Below are positions 46,122 to 55,598 of a stretch of 64,000 nt of DNA, piece after piece; position 1 is the first letter of the stretch, and every line of letters starts with the position of its first letter. The notes beneath the pieces are model-generated. The model was given only the letters and a program-made list of their open reading frames with translations. It was not told the origin of the DNA and did no database searches. Position numbers and translations under genes: made by a program. The DNA is from Bacillus niameyensis (GTDB lineage: Bacteria > Bacillota > Bacilli > Bacillales > Bacillaceae_C), in the NCBI RefSeq assembly GCF_001375535.1, contig NZ_LN831197.1:3879586-3943585 (forward strand), written 5' to 3'.

Positions 46122-46160
46122 ATAAGGGGCTGGGCGCAAAGCGTTGCAGCCTTTTTCTTT
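46122..46160 (+). terminator. Possible terminator or attenuator between metY and hom
   Basis: GGGCTG pairs with CAGCCT around an inner GGCGC/GCGTT stem, then TTTTTCTTTT. If functional it would reduce read-through from metY to hom. Confidence 0.5.
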
Positions 46161-46275
46161 TAGAGAGCAATCCGCTAGAGATAGGTCAGTATTTATTTTC
46201 TTTGCTTTTTCTTTATATTATCGCGTTCTTCTTACTATCAAGGTACATGCATAATTATTTAAGGGAGGATTTGAA

Positions 46276-47250
46276 ATGCCAATCATTAAAGCGGCATTAC
46301 TAGGACTTGGAACAGTTGGAGAAGGAGTCTATGAAGTGATTCAGACTTCTCAAGAGCAACTTAAAAAACTTCTAGGTGCCGAAGTGAAAGTCGTTGGGAT
46401 ATTAATTCAAGATCCAGAAAAGCAGCGGCAAGTAGCAAAGGATGTCTTAGTCACAACTGATTTTGAAGAGATCCTAGCTATTCCAGGGCTTAACGTGATT
46501 TTTGAATCGATCATTGGAGATGATCCAACAGTTTCTTATTTAAAACGTGCTATTGAGCAAGGATGTCATATTATTACAGCTAATAAGGCGATGTTTGCTA
46601 AACACGGTGCGGTCCTACAACAAAAAGCACTCGAACATGATGTGGAAATTGCTTTTGAAGCAACGGTTGCTGCTGGCGTACCGATCATTCGCACGATTAA
46701 ACAACAATTACAAATAAACAAGATTGAGAGAATTCAAGGGTTATTGAATGGAACTTCAAATTTTATCTTAACGGAAATGAGAAAGAACCAGCTTCCTTTT
46801 TCAGACGTTTTAAAACAGGCTCAGGAGCTTGGTTATGCAGAAGCAGATCCTACCAATGATGTGGAAGGTTATGATGCCTTCTATAAATTAATGATTTTAA
46901 GTCAGTTAGCCTTTGGGCGCCAACCAAATTGGGATGAAGTTGATTTATCGGGGATTGCTAGTATCCCAAATGAACAAATTCGCACAGCTAGTGGTCGCTA
47001 CAAGCACATTGCTGAAATACAGAAAGTTGGTAATGAAATTAAAGCATCTGTAAAGCCAGTTCTTACGGATGAAAACCATCCTCTGTACAATGTAGAGGGA
47101 GTCGACAATGCGATCGTCCTCGAGACAAATCTTGCCGGCAAGATTACAATCCAAGGACCTGGAGCGGGAAGCAAACCAACAGCAAGTGCTATGATTGAAG
47201 ATTTTATCCATATCTTTCAGAGTAAAAAAGCGACATCAGTACTCGTTTAA
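46276..47250 (+). CDS. hom: Homoserine dehydrogenase, short form without ACT domain
   Basis: 324 residues. NAD(P) motif LGLGTVGEGVYEV, then the catalytic NGTSNFILTEM and AEADPTNDVEGYDAFYK of homoserine dehydrogenase. The C-terminal ACT regulatory domain of the ~430-residue B. subtilis Hom is missing, so threonine feedback may be absent. It reduces aspartate semialdehyde to homoserine, feeding metY. A second, threonine-linked hom elsewhere is likely. Confidence 0.88.
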   Translation: MPIIKAALLGLGTVGEGVYEVIQTSQEQLKKLLGAEVKVVGILIQDPEKQRQVAKDVLVTTDFEEILAIPGLNVIFESIIGDDPTVSYLKRAIEQGCHIITANKAMFAKHGAVLQQKALEHDVEIAFEATVAAGVPIIRTIKQQLQINKIERIQGLLNGTSNFILTEMRKNQLPFSDVLKQAQELGYAEADPTNDVEGYDAFYKLMILSQLAFGRQPNWDEVDLSGIASIPNEQIRTASGRYKHIAEIQKVGNEIKASVKPVLTDENHPLYNVEGVDNAIVLETNLAGKITIQGPGAGSKPTASAMIEDFIHIFQSKKATSVLV

Positions 47251-47256
47251 TACCAT

Positions 47257-47301
47257 TCGACAAAATTCGGGGCGTGCCTGTCACGCCCCGAATTTGCTTT
47301 T
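47257..47301 (+). terminator. Short dispersed repeat (copy 4) forming the hom terminator
   Basis: AATTCGGGGCGTG at 47264-47276 pairs perfectly with CACGCCCCGAATT at 47282-47294, followed by TGCTTTTATTT. This is a fully palindromic member of the repeat family seen at 17965, 19249 and 20387, and it is placed to act as a terminator. Confidence 0.8.
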
Positions 47302-47373
47302 ATTTCATAACTTGTCCTTCTGCCGCATAGTATGTATGGAAGATGCTTAAAAGGTGCTGCGAGGAGGAAGTGT

Positions 47374-48807
47374 ATGAAGCGTAGGTGGGTAATGATCATT
47401 TCCCTTTGCTCCTTTTTCTTAGGGGCGAGCGGTGTATATGCTTGTTTTACTTGGTTTTTCCCTATTGGGGGAGTGAATGATGCAAAAGTACAGTTAGAAG
47501 GGGAAAACCCTTTACCAAATTTAGAAAAAGTGTCAGAAGCCTATCAGTTAATTCAAAAGCTTTACGTTGAAGAAGTGGATGAAAAAAATTTGATACAAGG
47601 CGCGATCCAAGGGATGGTAGGGACATTAAAAGATCCATATTCCGTTTATATGGATGAGGCAACAGCTGAAAAATTTGATGAAAGCTTAGATTCTAGTTTT
47701 GATGGGATTGGTGCACAAATCGCAATTCAGGACGGTAAGCTTGTCATTATTTCTCCAATTAAAAATTCTCCAGCAGAAAAGGCAGGATTAAAAGCAAAAG
47801 ACCAGATTATTAAAATTGAGGGGGAAAGTGTCGAAGGTCTTGATTTATATCAGGCTTCTAAAAGGATTCGCGGAAAAAAAGGTACTGTAGTCAAACTTGA
47901 AATTATTCGAAGTGGTTTACCTAAGCCAATGACAATCGAAATTACAAGGGATGAAGTGCCTCTTTTAACCGTTTTTTCCGAAGTGAAAGAAAGCTCAGGA
48001 GAGAAGATCGGTTATATTGAAATAACATCATTTGCTAGAGATACAGCAAAAGATTTTTCAACTGAACTAAAGCATTTAGAAGAACAAGATATTGCAGGGC
48101 TCATTATTGATGTACGTGGTAATCCTGGCGGCATGCTTACGAGTGTCGAAGGAATCCTTCTTGAACTTGCGACAGGAGCAAAACCGTATATTCAAATTGA
48201 AGAGCGATCTGGAAAGAAAAGTACTTATTTTTCAGAACTAAAAGAAGAGAAACCCTATCCGATCACTGTATTAATTGATGAAGGAAGTGCATCTGCTTCG
48301 GAAATATTAGCGGCAGCATTACAGGAAATCAACGGGTATTCTCTCATTGGAAAGCGAACATTTGGTAAAGGAACTGTTCAACAAGCACTTCCTTTAGAAG
48401 GCGGGGGTAATATAAAATTAACGATGGCTAAATGGCTGACGCCTGATGGAAATTGGATTCATGGTAAAGGTATCGCTCCGACGATTGATGTTCGGCAACC
48501 TGCTTATTATTATTCCCATGCCCTACAGTTAGAAGAACCGTTAGTACTTGATATGAATAATGAGAATGTGAAAATTGCCCAAGAATTACTACAAGGTTTA
48601 GGGTATGGACCCGGACGGACAGATGGATATTTTGATAAACAAACAGAGAATGCTGTACGAGCTTTTCAATCGATGGAGAAACTTCCAATTACTGGACAGG
48701 TGAATGAAGAAACTGCGGTGAAATTAGATGAAAAGATTGAAGAGCTCGTTCAGAATGAGAAAAATGATTTGCAATTACAAGTAGCTTTGAAAACTATACT
48801 ACAATAA
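47374..48807 (+). CDS. ctpB: Carboxy-terminal processing protease CtpB (S41)
   Basis: 477 residues. An N-terminal membrane anchor is followed by a PDZ domain (DGIGAQIAIQDGKLVIISPIKNS), the S41 protease core with Ser/Lys dyad (DEGSASASEIL and GKRTFGKGTVQQ), and a C-terminal peptidoglycan-binding domain (AQELLQGLGYGPGRTDGYFD). The B. subtilis homologue cleaves SpoIVFA during sporulation and lies at the same place before minJ. ATG 47374 follows GAGGAGGAAG. Confidence 0.92.
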   Translation: MKRRWVMIISLCSFFLGASGVYACFTWFFPIGGVNDAKVQLEGENPLPNLEKVSEAYQLIQKLYVEEVDEKNLIQGAIQGMVGTLKDPYSVYMDEATAEKFDESLDSSFDGIGAQIAIQDGKLVIISPIKNSPAEKAGLKAKDQIIKIEGESVEGLDLYQASKRIRGKKGTVVKLEIIRSGLPKPMTIEITRDEVPLLTVFSEVKESSGEKIGYIEITSFARDTAKDFSTELKHLEEQDIAGLIIDVRGNPGGMLTSVEGILLELATGAKPYIQIEERSGKKSTYFSELKEEKPYPITVLIDEGSASASEILAAALQEINGYSLIGKRTFGKGTVQQALPLEGGGNIKLTMAKWLTPDGNWIHGKGIAPTIDVRQPAYYYSHALQLEEPLVLDMNNENVKIAQELLQGLGYGPGRTDGYFDKQTENAVRAFQSMEKLPITGQVNEETAVKLDEKIEELVQNEKNDLQLQVALKTILQ

Positions 48808-48820
48808 ATATATAGATTGA

Positions 48821-48867
48821 TAGGGTCAGGCTAATCAAATATTAGAAGCCTGGCCTTATTTTTTTCT
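48821..48867 (+). terminator. Rho-independent terminator of ctpB
   Basis: GGGTCAGGCT pairs with AGCCTGGCCT and is followed by ATTTTTTTC. Confidence 0.8.
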
Positions 48868-48974
48868 GCTGGAACCTTATATTTTCAATAGAATTGAGCT
48901 ATTTCACATATGATTTGTTGTGAGATTCTGCTAAAATAGGAGTAACTTTATCGTTCAGGAAGGGGTGTGGCAGA

Positions 48975-50159
48975 ATGTTGGAACTTGTATTAGAAATAGG
49001 TAAGGGGCTTGGGAAATTCTTTCTTCATCCTGTTTTCTATTTTTCTATCATTTGGGTTATGGCGGCTGGTTTTTTTAGAATAAAAAGGGAGCGGCGGGAT
49101 TTTCATATTAGGATTCAAGAACCTTTACACGAGTTGCGATCTTTATTTCCAGCAGGAATTGTGGTGGGGGTTATTCTTACCGTTCTTTTCATCGCAATCG
49201 GGATGACGATTCCGTTGTCATTTCTATCAGCAATTGCCATTGCTACTATGGTACTAACAGTTATCGGAAATGCACGTCTATTATCTCCAGCATTCACCAT
49301 CGGCTTACCAATTGTAGCGGTCTTGATCATCCAGTTACTTTCTCTTAACCTTTCATTTTTCCCCGTTTTGGAAACGAATTATTTTATAGGGGCTGCTCTT
49401 TTAATGGGTGTGTTGGTTATGGTTGAGGGAATCTTAATGTTGAAAAATGGAAAGGTAGATGTGTCACCAAAGCTTCGGACAAGCAGAAGAGGACTTACGG
49501 TTGGTGCAATGCAAGCGAAGCGCTTTTGGCTTTTGCCCTTTTTTTTATTTCTGCCAACTGGTTCAATTGTCGCTCCATTTGAATGGTGGCCAGTTATTCA
49601 TTGGGGGACGGAAAGTTATAGCTTGATTCTTTTGCCCTTTTTATTAGGTTTTCAACAACAAATTCAAACGACTCTTCCAGAAAAAGCTATTGAACGGCTT
49701 GGTAAACAAATATTGTTACTTGGGATCATTGTAACAGTCATTGCTGCTACAAGTATTTTCTCGCCAATATATATATCGGGCGCTGCTACTGCGATTGCCA
49801 TCTTGGGAAGGATTTGGATTGCTTATCGTCATCGAGTGAAGGAAAATACTACACCTTATTATTTTGCCCCTCGAAACAATGGTGTTATGGTTTTAGGAGT
49901 TCTTCCTGATTCACCGGCAGAAAAGTTAGGGTTGAAAACGGGAGAAATCATTCAAACTTGTAACCAGGTAAAAATAAACAATAAAGATGAATTATATAGG
50001 GCATTATTAAAAAACCGTGCTTATTGTAAATTAGAAGTTTTTGATCAAAATGGAGAAATTCGTTTTGTTCAAGGAGCACTTTATGAAGGTGATCATCACG
50101 AACTAGGTATCCTTTTTATTGATAAAAGGAATAAATCACATTCACCTAAGGCAATATGA
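48975..50159 (+). CDS. minJ: MinJ-like PDZ membrane protein
   Basis: 394 residues, seven or so hydrophobic helices and a C-terminal cytosolic PDZ domain (NNGVMVLGVLPDSPAEKLGLKTGEIIQTCNQVKI). Length and position match B. subtilis MinJ (397 residues), the bridge between DivIVA and MinCD that keeps division at mid-cell. GGAAGGGGTG before ATG. Confidence 0.88.
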   Translation: MLELVLEIGKGLGKFFLHPVFYFSIIWVMAAGFFRIKRERRDFHIRIQEPLHELRSLFPAGIVVGVILTVLFIAIGMTIPLSFLSAIAIATMVLTVIGNARLLSPAFTIGLPIVAVLIIQLLSLNLSFFPVLETNYFIGAALLMGVLVMVEGILMLKNGKVDVSPKLRTSRRGLTVGAMQAKRFWLLPFFLFLPTGSIVAPFEWWPVIHWGTESYSLILLPFLLGFQQQIQTTLPEKAIERLGKQILLLGIIVTVIAATSIFSPIYISGAATAIAILGRIWIAYRHRVKENTTPYYFAPRNNGVMVLGVLPDSPAEKLGLKTGEIIQTCNQVKINNKDELYRALLKNRAYCKLEVFDQNGEIRFVQGALYEGDHHELGILFIDKRNKSHSPKAI

Positions 50160-50228
50160 GTTAACAGTTCATACGCTAAATATATTTTCACAAAGCTGAC
50201 ACAGCCAAACTGCTACCTAATATTTACG

Positions 50229-50247
50229 TACCGTCTAGGGGTATGAT
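50229..50247 (+). promoter_or_regulatory. CsoR-like operator over the bdbDC promoter
   Basis: TACCGTCTAGGGGTA at 50229-50243 merging into a TATGAT -10 element. The GGGGTATGAT half is shared with the csoR promoter at 51801-51810 and resembles the known B. subtilis CsoR site (TACCC...GGGGTATG). Confidence 0.5.
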
Positions 50248-50286
50248 AGGATAAGAAGCAATAGATATAAGCTAAAGAGGTGTCAT

Positions 50287-50952
50287 ATGAACAAAAAGAC
50301 GTTGATGATTGTTACAGTTCTTGTATTTGCTGTCATTGTTGCAGCAATTGTCATTTTGAATAAACAGCTAGAGAAAACGGATCAAGAACAGAATGCAGGG
50401 AAAGAAGTTTCTATTAAAAATCAACCAACGATCGGGGATCCTGATGCTCCAGTTACGATTGTTGAATTTGGAGATTACAAATGCCCTGGATGCGCAGGGT
50501 GGAGTGAGAGTATTTATCCGAAGCTCAAAAAGGATTATATAGATACGGGTAAAGTAAAATTCGCATTTATTAATGTTCTTTTTCATGGGCCAGAATCACT
50601 GCTTGCTTCTCTAGCTTCTGAGTCAGTCTATAATCAAGACCCTGAAGCATTTTGGGATTTTCACGATGCTTTATTTGCAGCACAGCCTACTAACCAACAG
50701 CATGATGAGCAATGGGTTACACCTGACTTACTACTAGATATTGCTAAAGAACATGCCCCGAACATTGATCTAGATCAATTAAAAAAGGATATAGTAGAGC
50801 AAGGTACCCTTGCAGCGGTAGAAATGGATAATCAACTAGTCACTGAGCACAATATTAAATCGACGCCATCCATTATCGTCAATGGTGTCTTGGTTAATGA
50901 GCCATTTGATTATGAGGCGCTTAAGGCATTAATTGAAAAAGGATTGAAATAA
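50287..50952 (+). CDS. bdbD: BdbD-like thiol-disulfide oxidoreductase (DsbA family)
   Basis: 221 residues: an N-terminal membrane anchor (residues 5-25), then a DsbA-type thioredoxin fold with active site CPGC (FGDYKCPGCAGW) and cis-Pro near STPSIIVNG. It introduces disulfides into exported proteins and is reoxidised by BdbC, encoded 4 bases downstream. AAGAGGTGTC before ATG. A CsoR-like operator in its promoter hints at copper control. Confidence 0.92.
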   Translation: MNKKTLMIVTVLVFAVIVAAIVILNKQLEKTDQEQNAGKEVSIKNQPTIGDPDAPVTIVEFGDYKCPGCAGWSESIYPKLKKDYIDTGKVKFAFINVLFHGPESLLASLASESVYNQDPEAFWDFHDALFAAQPTNQQHDEQWVTPDLLLDIAKEHAPNIDLDQLKKDIVEQGTLAAVEMDNQLVTEHNIKSTPSIIVNGVLVNEPFDYEALKALIEKGLK

Positions 50953-50956
50953 ACTC

Positions 50957-51397
50957 ATGAGAAATGAAAAAACAGTTAGTTTTTTTCAAGAATATATTCT
51001 CTATTTTGCTTGGGTTGTATCGATCATTGCTACATTAGGAAGCTTATATTTTAGTGAAATTAAGGGCTATATTCCATGTGAACTTTGTTGGTATCAGCGA
51101 ATAGCTATGTACCCGTTGACGATTATTCTTGGAATTGCTGCCTTTTGTGATGATACGCGAATTAAAAAATATATGCTGCCTATCACCATTATTGGTGGCT
51201 CGATCTCGCTTTATCATTATTTAGTGCAAAAAGTTCCAGGGTTTGCTGCGATCAAGCCATGTGTACAAGGTGTTCCTTGTAATGCACAATACATCAATTG
51301 GTTTGGGTTTATTACGATTCCATTCTTAGCATTAACAGCATTTACTATTATTACGGTATTATTGTTCATGCTTCGTCAAAGAGATGCTAAAAAATAA
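50957..51397 (+). CDS. bdbC: BdbC disulfide bond formation protein (DsbB family)
   Basis: 146 residues, four membrane helices. Two redox Cys pairs: CELC in the first loop (PCELCWYQR) and C......C in the second (CVQGVPC). It passes electrons from BdbD to quinone. Paired with bdbD as in B. subtilis. Its stop codon lies inside the terminator stem. Confidence 0.94.
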   Translation: MRNEKTVSFFQEYILYFAWVVSIIATLGSLYFSEIKGYIPCELCWYQRIAMYPLTIILGIAAFCDDTRIKKYMLPITIIGGSISLYHYLVQKVPGFAAIKPCVQGVPCNAQYINWFGFITIPFLALTAFTIITVLLFMLRQRDAKK

Positions 51398-51435
51398 GAA
51401 GGTGAATTCTCAGGAATTCACCTTCTTATTTTATT
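51393..51435. terminator. Strong bidirectional terminator
   Basis: AATAAGAAGGTGAATTC and GAATTCACCTTCTTATT form a perfect 17-bp stem with a TCAG loop between convergent genes. Confidence 0.92.
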
Positions 51436-51634
51436 CTTCTTTTACATTCTCGGCTTCTAGATGCTCATTGGTCGACGTATCTTCGTCTTCAACATTCAAT
51501 GGTCTACCCCAAAAGAAGTCCCACGGATTTCTTCTATGTTCCTTATCCCGTTGCTCTTCAATGATCTCTACATTTTTCGCATGGATGATCAAATTTTCTA
51601 CATGTATTTCTTTTGGCTTTTTACCTTTTGACAT
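51431..51634 (-). CDS. Small charged protein, unknown
   Basis: 67 residues, hydrophilic: MSKGKKPKEIHVENLIIHA, then a NPWDFFWGRP motif and an acidic tail (EDEDTSTNEHLEAEN). AAGGAGGG lies 6 bases upstream of the ATG, supporting expression. I do not recognise a family with confidence, though similar short proteins occur in Bacillaceae. Convergent with bdbC. Confidence 0.65.
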   Translation of the reverse strand: MSKGKKPKEIHVENLIIHAKNVEIIEEQRDKEHRRNPWDFFWGRPLNVEDEDTSTNEHLEAENVKEE

Positions 51635-51790
51635 TTCGACCCTCCTTGCCTATGTGATATAGATTTTTCTAACATGAAAAGGCGGAAAAACTCTCACTGA
51701 TTAAAGTTTCTTTGTATCATATTCATGATAGGAATAAGTGTATAGGCGAATAATGATACAGATTAGAAGTTGTATTTTAAAATTCATTGC

Positions 51791-51810
51791 ATACGGTGTG
51801 GGGGTATGAT
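51791..51810 (+). promoter_or_regulatory. CsoR-like operator of csoR
   Basis: ATACGGTGTGGGGGTATGAT at 51791-51810 combines a CsoR-site-like half (GGGGTATG) with a TATGAT -10. It suggests autoregulation. Confidence 0.5.
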
Positions 51811-51838
51811 ATGATTTTAGAAAACGAGGTGGATATAT

Positions 51839-52174
51839 GTGGCTAAAGATCCCAAGCTAGTTAACGAAGAGCCTCATTGTGAATCGACGTCAGAACGAAA
51901 AAGTCATCATTCCGATAAGATAAAGAAAAATTTGGTTACAAGGCTTAATCGAATCGAGGGACAGGTTCGAGGAATAAAAGGATTGATTGAAAAAGATACG
52001 TATTGTGATGATGTCATTACCCAGATTTCTGCTACACAGGCAGCTTTGAATAGCGTAGCAAAAATCTTGCTAGAAGGTCATATGAAAAACTGTGTAGCTG
52101 AGAGAATCCAAGATGGGGATATGGATGTCCTGGATGAAGTATTAGTGACGATCCAGAAATTGATGAAGAAATAA
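51839..52174 (+). CDS. csoR: Copper-sensing repressor CsoR
   Basis: 111 residues of the CsoR/RcnR (DUF156) family: KKNLVTRLNRIEGQVRGIKGLIE, with the Cu(I) ligands Cys56, His81 and Cys85 in the exact spacing of B. subtilis CsoR. Cu(I) binding releases DNA. In B. subtilis it precedes copZA, but no copper-pump genes follow here; the nearest copper-relevant candidates are bdbDC. GTG start after ACGAGGTGG. Confidence 0.94.
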   Translation: MAKDPKLVNEEPHCESTSERKSHHSDKIKKNLVTRLNRIEGQVRGIKGLIEKDTYCDDVITQISATQAALNSVAKILLEGHMKNCVAERIQDGDMDVLDEVLVTIQKLMKK

Positions 52175-52230
52175 AGTGATACTCCAACTAATGTGTGGTT
52201 GACACGTAATGGAATTTTAATATATGTATG

Positions 52231-52268
52231 GAGGGTTCCCTAGTAATTTTATGGGAACCCTTCTTTCT
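52231..52268. terminator. Terminator of csoR
   Basis: AGGGTTCCC pairs with GGGAACCCT, with TTCTTTCTT after it. It lies between convergent genes. Confidence 0.8.
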
Positions 52269-52510
52269 TAAAAGAACGGGAAGAAAGCTAAGGTCGCAAT
52301 GGCTCCAAGTGCGACTCCCCAACCAAACCCCCAGCCCCAACCCCAACCGTATCCATAACCACCGTAATTGGATCGAGCTAAAGGCCGAAGATATACATGA
52401 CTCGGAGAGACTCTATCGATAATTCCTCGATGTACTTGCCCATCCCTAGTTCTAATCATAACAGGACGGCCAATTCCGCGTTGGCAAGCATCGTAATACC
52501 TGGCTGACAT
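52268..52510 (-). CDS. Small LSm-like N-terminal, Gly/Trp-rich C-terminal protein
   Basis: 80 residues. The first half (GRPVMIRTRDGQVHRGIIDRVSPSHVYLRPL) has a short-beta pattern like an SM/LSm-type barrel. The second half is a Gly/Tyr/Trp repeat (GYGYGWGWGWGFGWG) leading to a hydrophobic tail, which suggests membrane or surface association. GGGGGTG precedes the ATG. Function unknown. Confidence 0.65.
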   Translation of the reverse strand: MSARYYDACQRGIGRPVMIRTRDGQVHRGIIDRVSPSHVYLRPLARSNYGGYGYGWGWGWGFGWGVALGAIATLAFFPFF

Positions 52511-52721
52511 GACAGCACCCCCTAATTAGGTATCTAACTCTCTCATTAATCTATGTTCAATTTATAGCTTTTGAATGGACAAAAACCATTGGCCAGATGC
52601 GGAAATAGATCGCTACAAACAGTGGACTCCGAATTTTTGTCATATTTACTAGGTGGGTAGCTTCCCTTTGGAACTTCTTATCATAAAGTAACGGTAGTAG
52701 CTAAAAATTGGGGGATTAGAT

Positions 52722-53471
52722 ATGACGATTAATTACCATGATGCATTAGCTAAAGGGGAAATAGCCGGAGCCCACCCTGGAGGCTTTTTTTTGACAAAAC
52801 AATTATTTGAAGGAAGAGATATTGGAAAACATAGCAAAATTCTCGATGCAGGTTGTGGAATGGGGCAAACCTCTAGATATCTTGCAGAAACATTTGGCTG
52901 TTCTGTTGTTTCTGTTGACAAACATCCGCAAATGATTAAACATTTTCGAACGTGGCTAAATCAAAACCAACTACCTATAGAAATACTGGAAGCGAATATT
53001 GAAGGACCGTTGCCCTTCCCAGACTCTTACTTTGATCTAGTGATATCAGAGTCTGTTATTACGTTTACGAATATTAAAAAATCACTAGGTGAATTATACA
53101 GGGTGTTAAAAACTGAAGGGACTTATCTATGTAATGAGATGACAGCAGAGGATCATTTAGTTCAGGAGGAGGAATTAGAACTAAAGGAGTTTTATCAAAT
53201 CGATCAGATTTTGACAGAATCAGACTGGATCGAGACAGTTAAAAGTGTAGGTTTTCAAAATGTGCAAGTACTTAAAGCGCGAACAATTCTTGAAGAACTT
53301 TTTGAATATGGGGAAGAGATGTTACATGATAATGCGGGAGCGGTTGTTTACGATGAATCGATTGATACTATATTAGGGGAACACAGCTTATTGTTAGCTA
53401 AATATGCTGAGAAAATTGGACATCGTGTGTTGGAGGCAAAAAAAGGGAATTCGGTGCCTAGAGGTAGATGA
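52722..53471 (+). CDS. Class I SAM-dependent methyltransferase
   Basis: 249 residues. The SAM-binding motif I is ILDAGCGMGQTSRYLAE; motif II VVSVDKHPQM; motif IV FPDSYFDLVISESV. It methylates an unknown small molecule or lipid. ATG after TTGGGGGATTAG. It stands alone just before the large tandem repeat array. Confidence 0.85.
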   Translation: MTINYHDALAKGEIAGAHPGGFFLTKQLFEGRDIGKHSKILDAGCGMGQTSRYLAETFGCSVVSVDKHPQMIKHFRTWLNQNQLPIEILEANIEGPLPFPDSYFDLVISESVITFTNIKKSLGELYRVLKTEGTYLCNEMTAEDHLVQEEELELKEFYQIDQILTESDWIETVKSVGFQNVQVLKARTILEELFEYGEEMLHDNAGAVVYDESIDTILGEHSLLLAKYAEKIGHRVLEAKKGNSVPRGR

Positions 53472-53519
53472 CAACGCTCAATTATTGGGTTGGTCCTTTA
53501 ATATTGGTCGCTTGAGTTA

Positions 53520-55598
53520 GAATCGTTCCCGTTATGTGATGAACTCCGGAAAAACGGTAACGATAAGTCTTGAATCGTTCCCGTTATGTGATGAACTCGG
53601 CAAAACGGTAACGATAAGTCTTGAATCGTTCCCATTATGTGATGAACTCCGGAAAAACGGTAACGATAAGTCTTGAATCGTTCCCGTTATGTGATGAACT
53701 CCGGAAAAACGGTAACGATAAGTCTTGAATCGTTCCCGTTATGTGATGAACTCCGGAAAAACGGTAACGATAAGTCTTGAATCGTTCCCGTTATGTGATG
53801 AACTCCGGAAAAACGGTAACGATAAGTCTTGAATCGTTCCCGTTATGTGATGAACTCCGGAAAAACGGTAACGATAAGTCTTGAATCGTTCCCGTTATGT
53901 GATGAACTCCGGAAAAACGGTAACGATAAGTCTTGAATCGTTCCCGTTATGTGATGAACTCCGGAAAAACGGTAACGATAAGTCTTGAATCGTTCCCGTT
54001 ATGTGATGAACTCCGGAAAAACGGTAACGATAAGTCTTGAATCGTTCCCGTTATGTGATGAACTCCGGAAAAACGGTAACGATAAGTCTTGAATCGTTCC
54101 CGTTATGTGATGAACTCCGGAAAAACGGTAACGATAAGTCTTGAATCGTTCCCGTTATGTGATGAACTCCGGAAAAACGGTAACGATAAGTCTTGAATCG
54201 TTCCCGTTATGTGATGAACTCCGGAAAAACGGTAACGATAAGTCTTGAATCGTTCCCGTTATGTGATGAACTCCGGAAAAACGGTAACGATAAGTCTTGA
54301 ATCGTTCCCGTTATGTGATGAACTCCGGAAAAACGGTAACGATAAGTCTTGAATCGTTCCCGTTATGTGATGAACTCCGGAAAAACGGTAACGATAAGTC
54401 TTGAATCGTTCCCGTTATGTGATGAACTCCGGAAAAACGGTAACGATAAGTCTTGAATCGTTCCCGTTATGTGATGAACTCCGGAAAAACGGTAACGATA
54501 AGTCTTGAATCGTTCCCGTTATGTGATGAACTCCGGAAAAACGGTAACGATAAGTCTTGAATCGTTCCCGTTATGTGATGAACTCCGGAAAAACGGTAAC
54601 GATAAGTCTTGAATCGTTCCCGTTATGTGATGAACTCCGGAAAAACGGTAACGATAAGTCTTGAATCGTTCCCGTTATGTGATGAACTCCGGAAAAACGG
54701 TAACGATAAGTCTTGAATCGTTCCCGTTATGTGATGAACTCCGGAAAAACGGTAACGATAAGTCTTGAATCGTTCCCGTTATGTGATGAACTCCGGAAAA
54801 ACGGTAACGATAAGTCTTGAATCGTTCCCGTTATGTGATGAACTCCGGAAAAACGGTAACGATAAGTCTTGAATCGTTCCCGTTATGTGATGAACTCCGG
54901 AAAAACGGTAACGATAAGTCTTGAATCGTTCCCGTTATGTGATGAACTCCGGAAAAACGGTAACGATAAGTCTTGAATCGTTCCCGTTATGTGATGAACT
55001 CCGGAAAAACGGTAACGATAAGTCTTGAATCGTTCCCGTTATGTGATGAACTCCGGAAAAACGGTAACGATAAGTCTTGAATCGTTCCCGTTATGTGATG
55101 AACTCCGGAAAAACGGTAACGATAAGTCTTGAATCGTTCCCGTTATGTGATGAACTCCGGAAAAACGGTAACGATAAGTCTTGAATCGTTCCCGTTATGT
55201 GATGAACTCCGGAAAAACGGTAACGATAAGTCTTGAATCGTTCCCGTTATGTGATGAACTCCGGAAAAACGGTAACGATAAGTCTTGAATCGTTCCCGTT
55301 ATGTGATGAACTCCGGAAAAACGGTAACGATAAGTCTTGAATCGTTCCCGTTATGTGATGAACTCCGGAAAAACGGTAACGATAAGTCTTGAATCGTTCC
55401 CGTTATGTGATGAACTCCGGAAAAACGGTAACGATAAGTCTTGAATCGTTCCCGTTATGTGATGAACTCCGGAAAAACGGTAACGATAAGTCTTGAATCG
55501 TTCCCGTTATGTGATGAACTCCGGAAAAACGGTAACGATAAGTCTTGAATCGTTCCCGCAATGCGATGTTCTCAAGTAAAACGGTAACGATTAAATCC
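53520..55598. repeat. 52-bp tandem repeat array, about 40 units
   Basis: The unit starts GAATCGTTCCCGTTATGTGA and ends AACGATAAGTCTT, period 52. The span allows 39 units (one lacks a base: unit 2 has CTCGGCAAAACGG) plus a diverged last unit at 55547. Unit 3 has one substitution; all others look identical. Each unit contains a 12-bp inverted repeat with one mismatch (ATCGTT-C-CCGTT with AACGG-T-AACGAT). The period is not a multiple of three and the unit contains stop codons, so it is not coding, and there are no variable spacers as in CRISPR. Confidence 0.97.

Noticed and set aside
51384-51662. Plus-strand gene downstream of bdbC
   Set aside because: It runs through the strong terminator and is antisense to a minus-strand frame that has a perfect ribosome binding site.
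53520-55598. CRISPR array
   Set aside because: Repeat-like periodicity is present, but the whole 52-base unit is constant; there are no variable spacers and no cas genes nearby.
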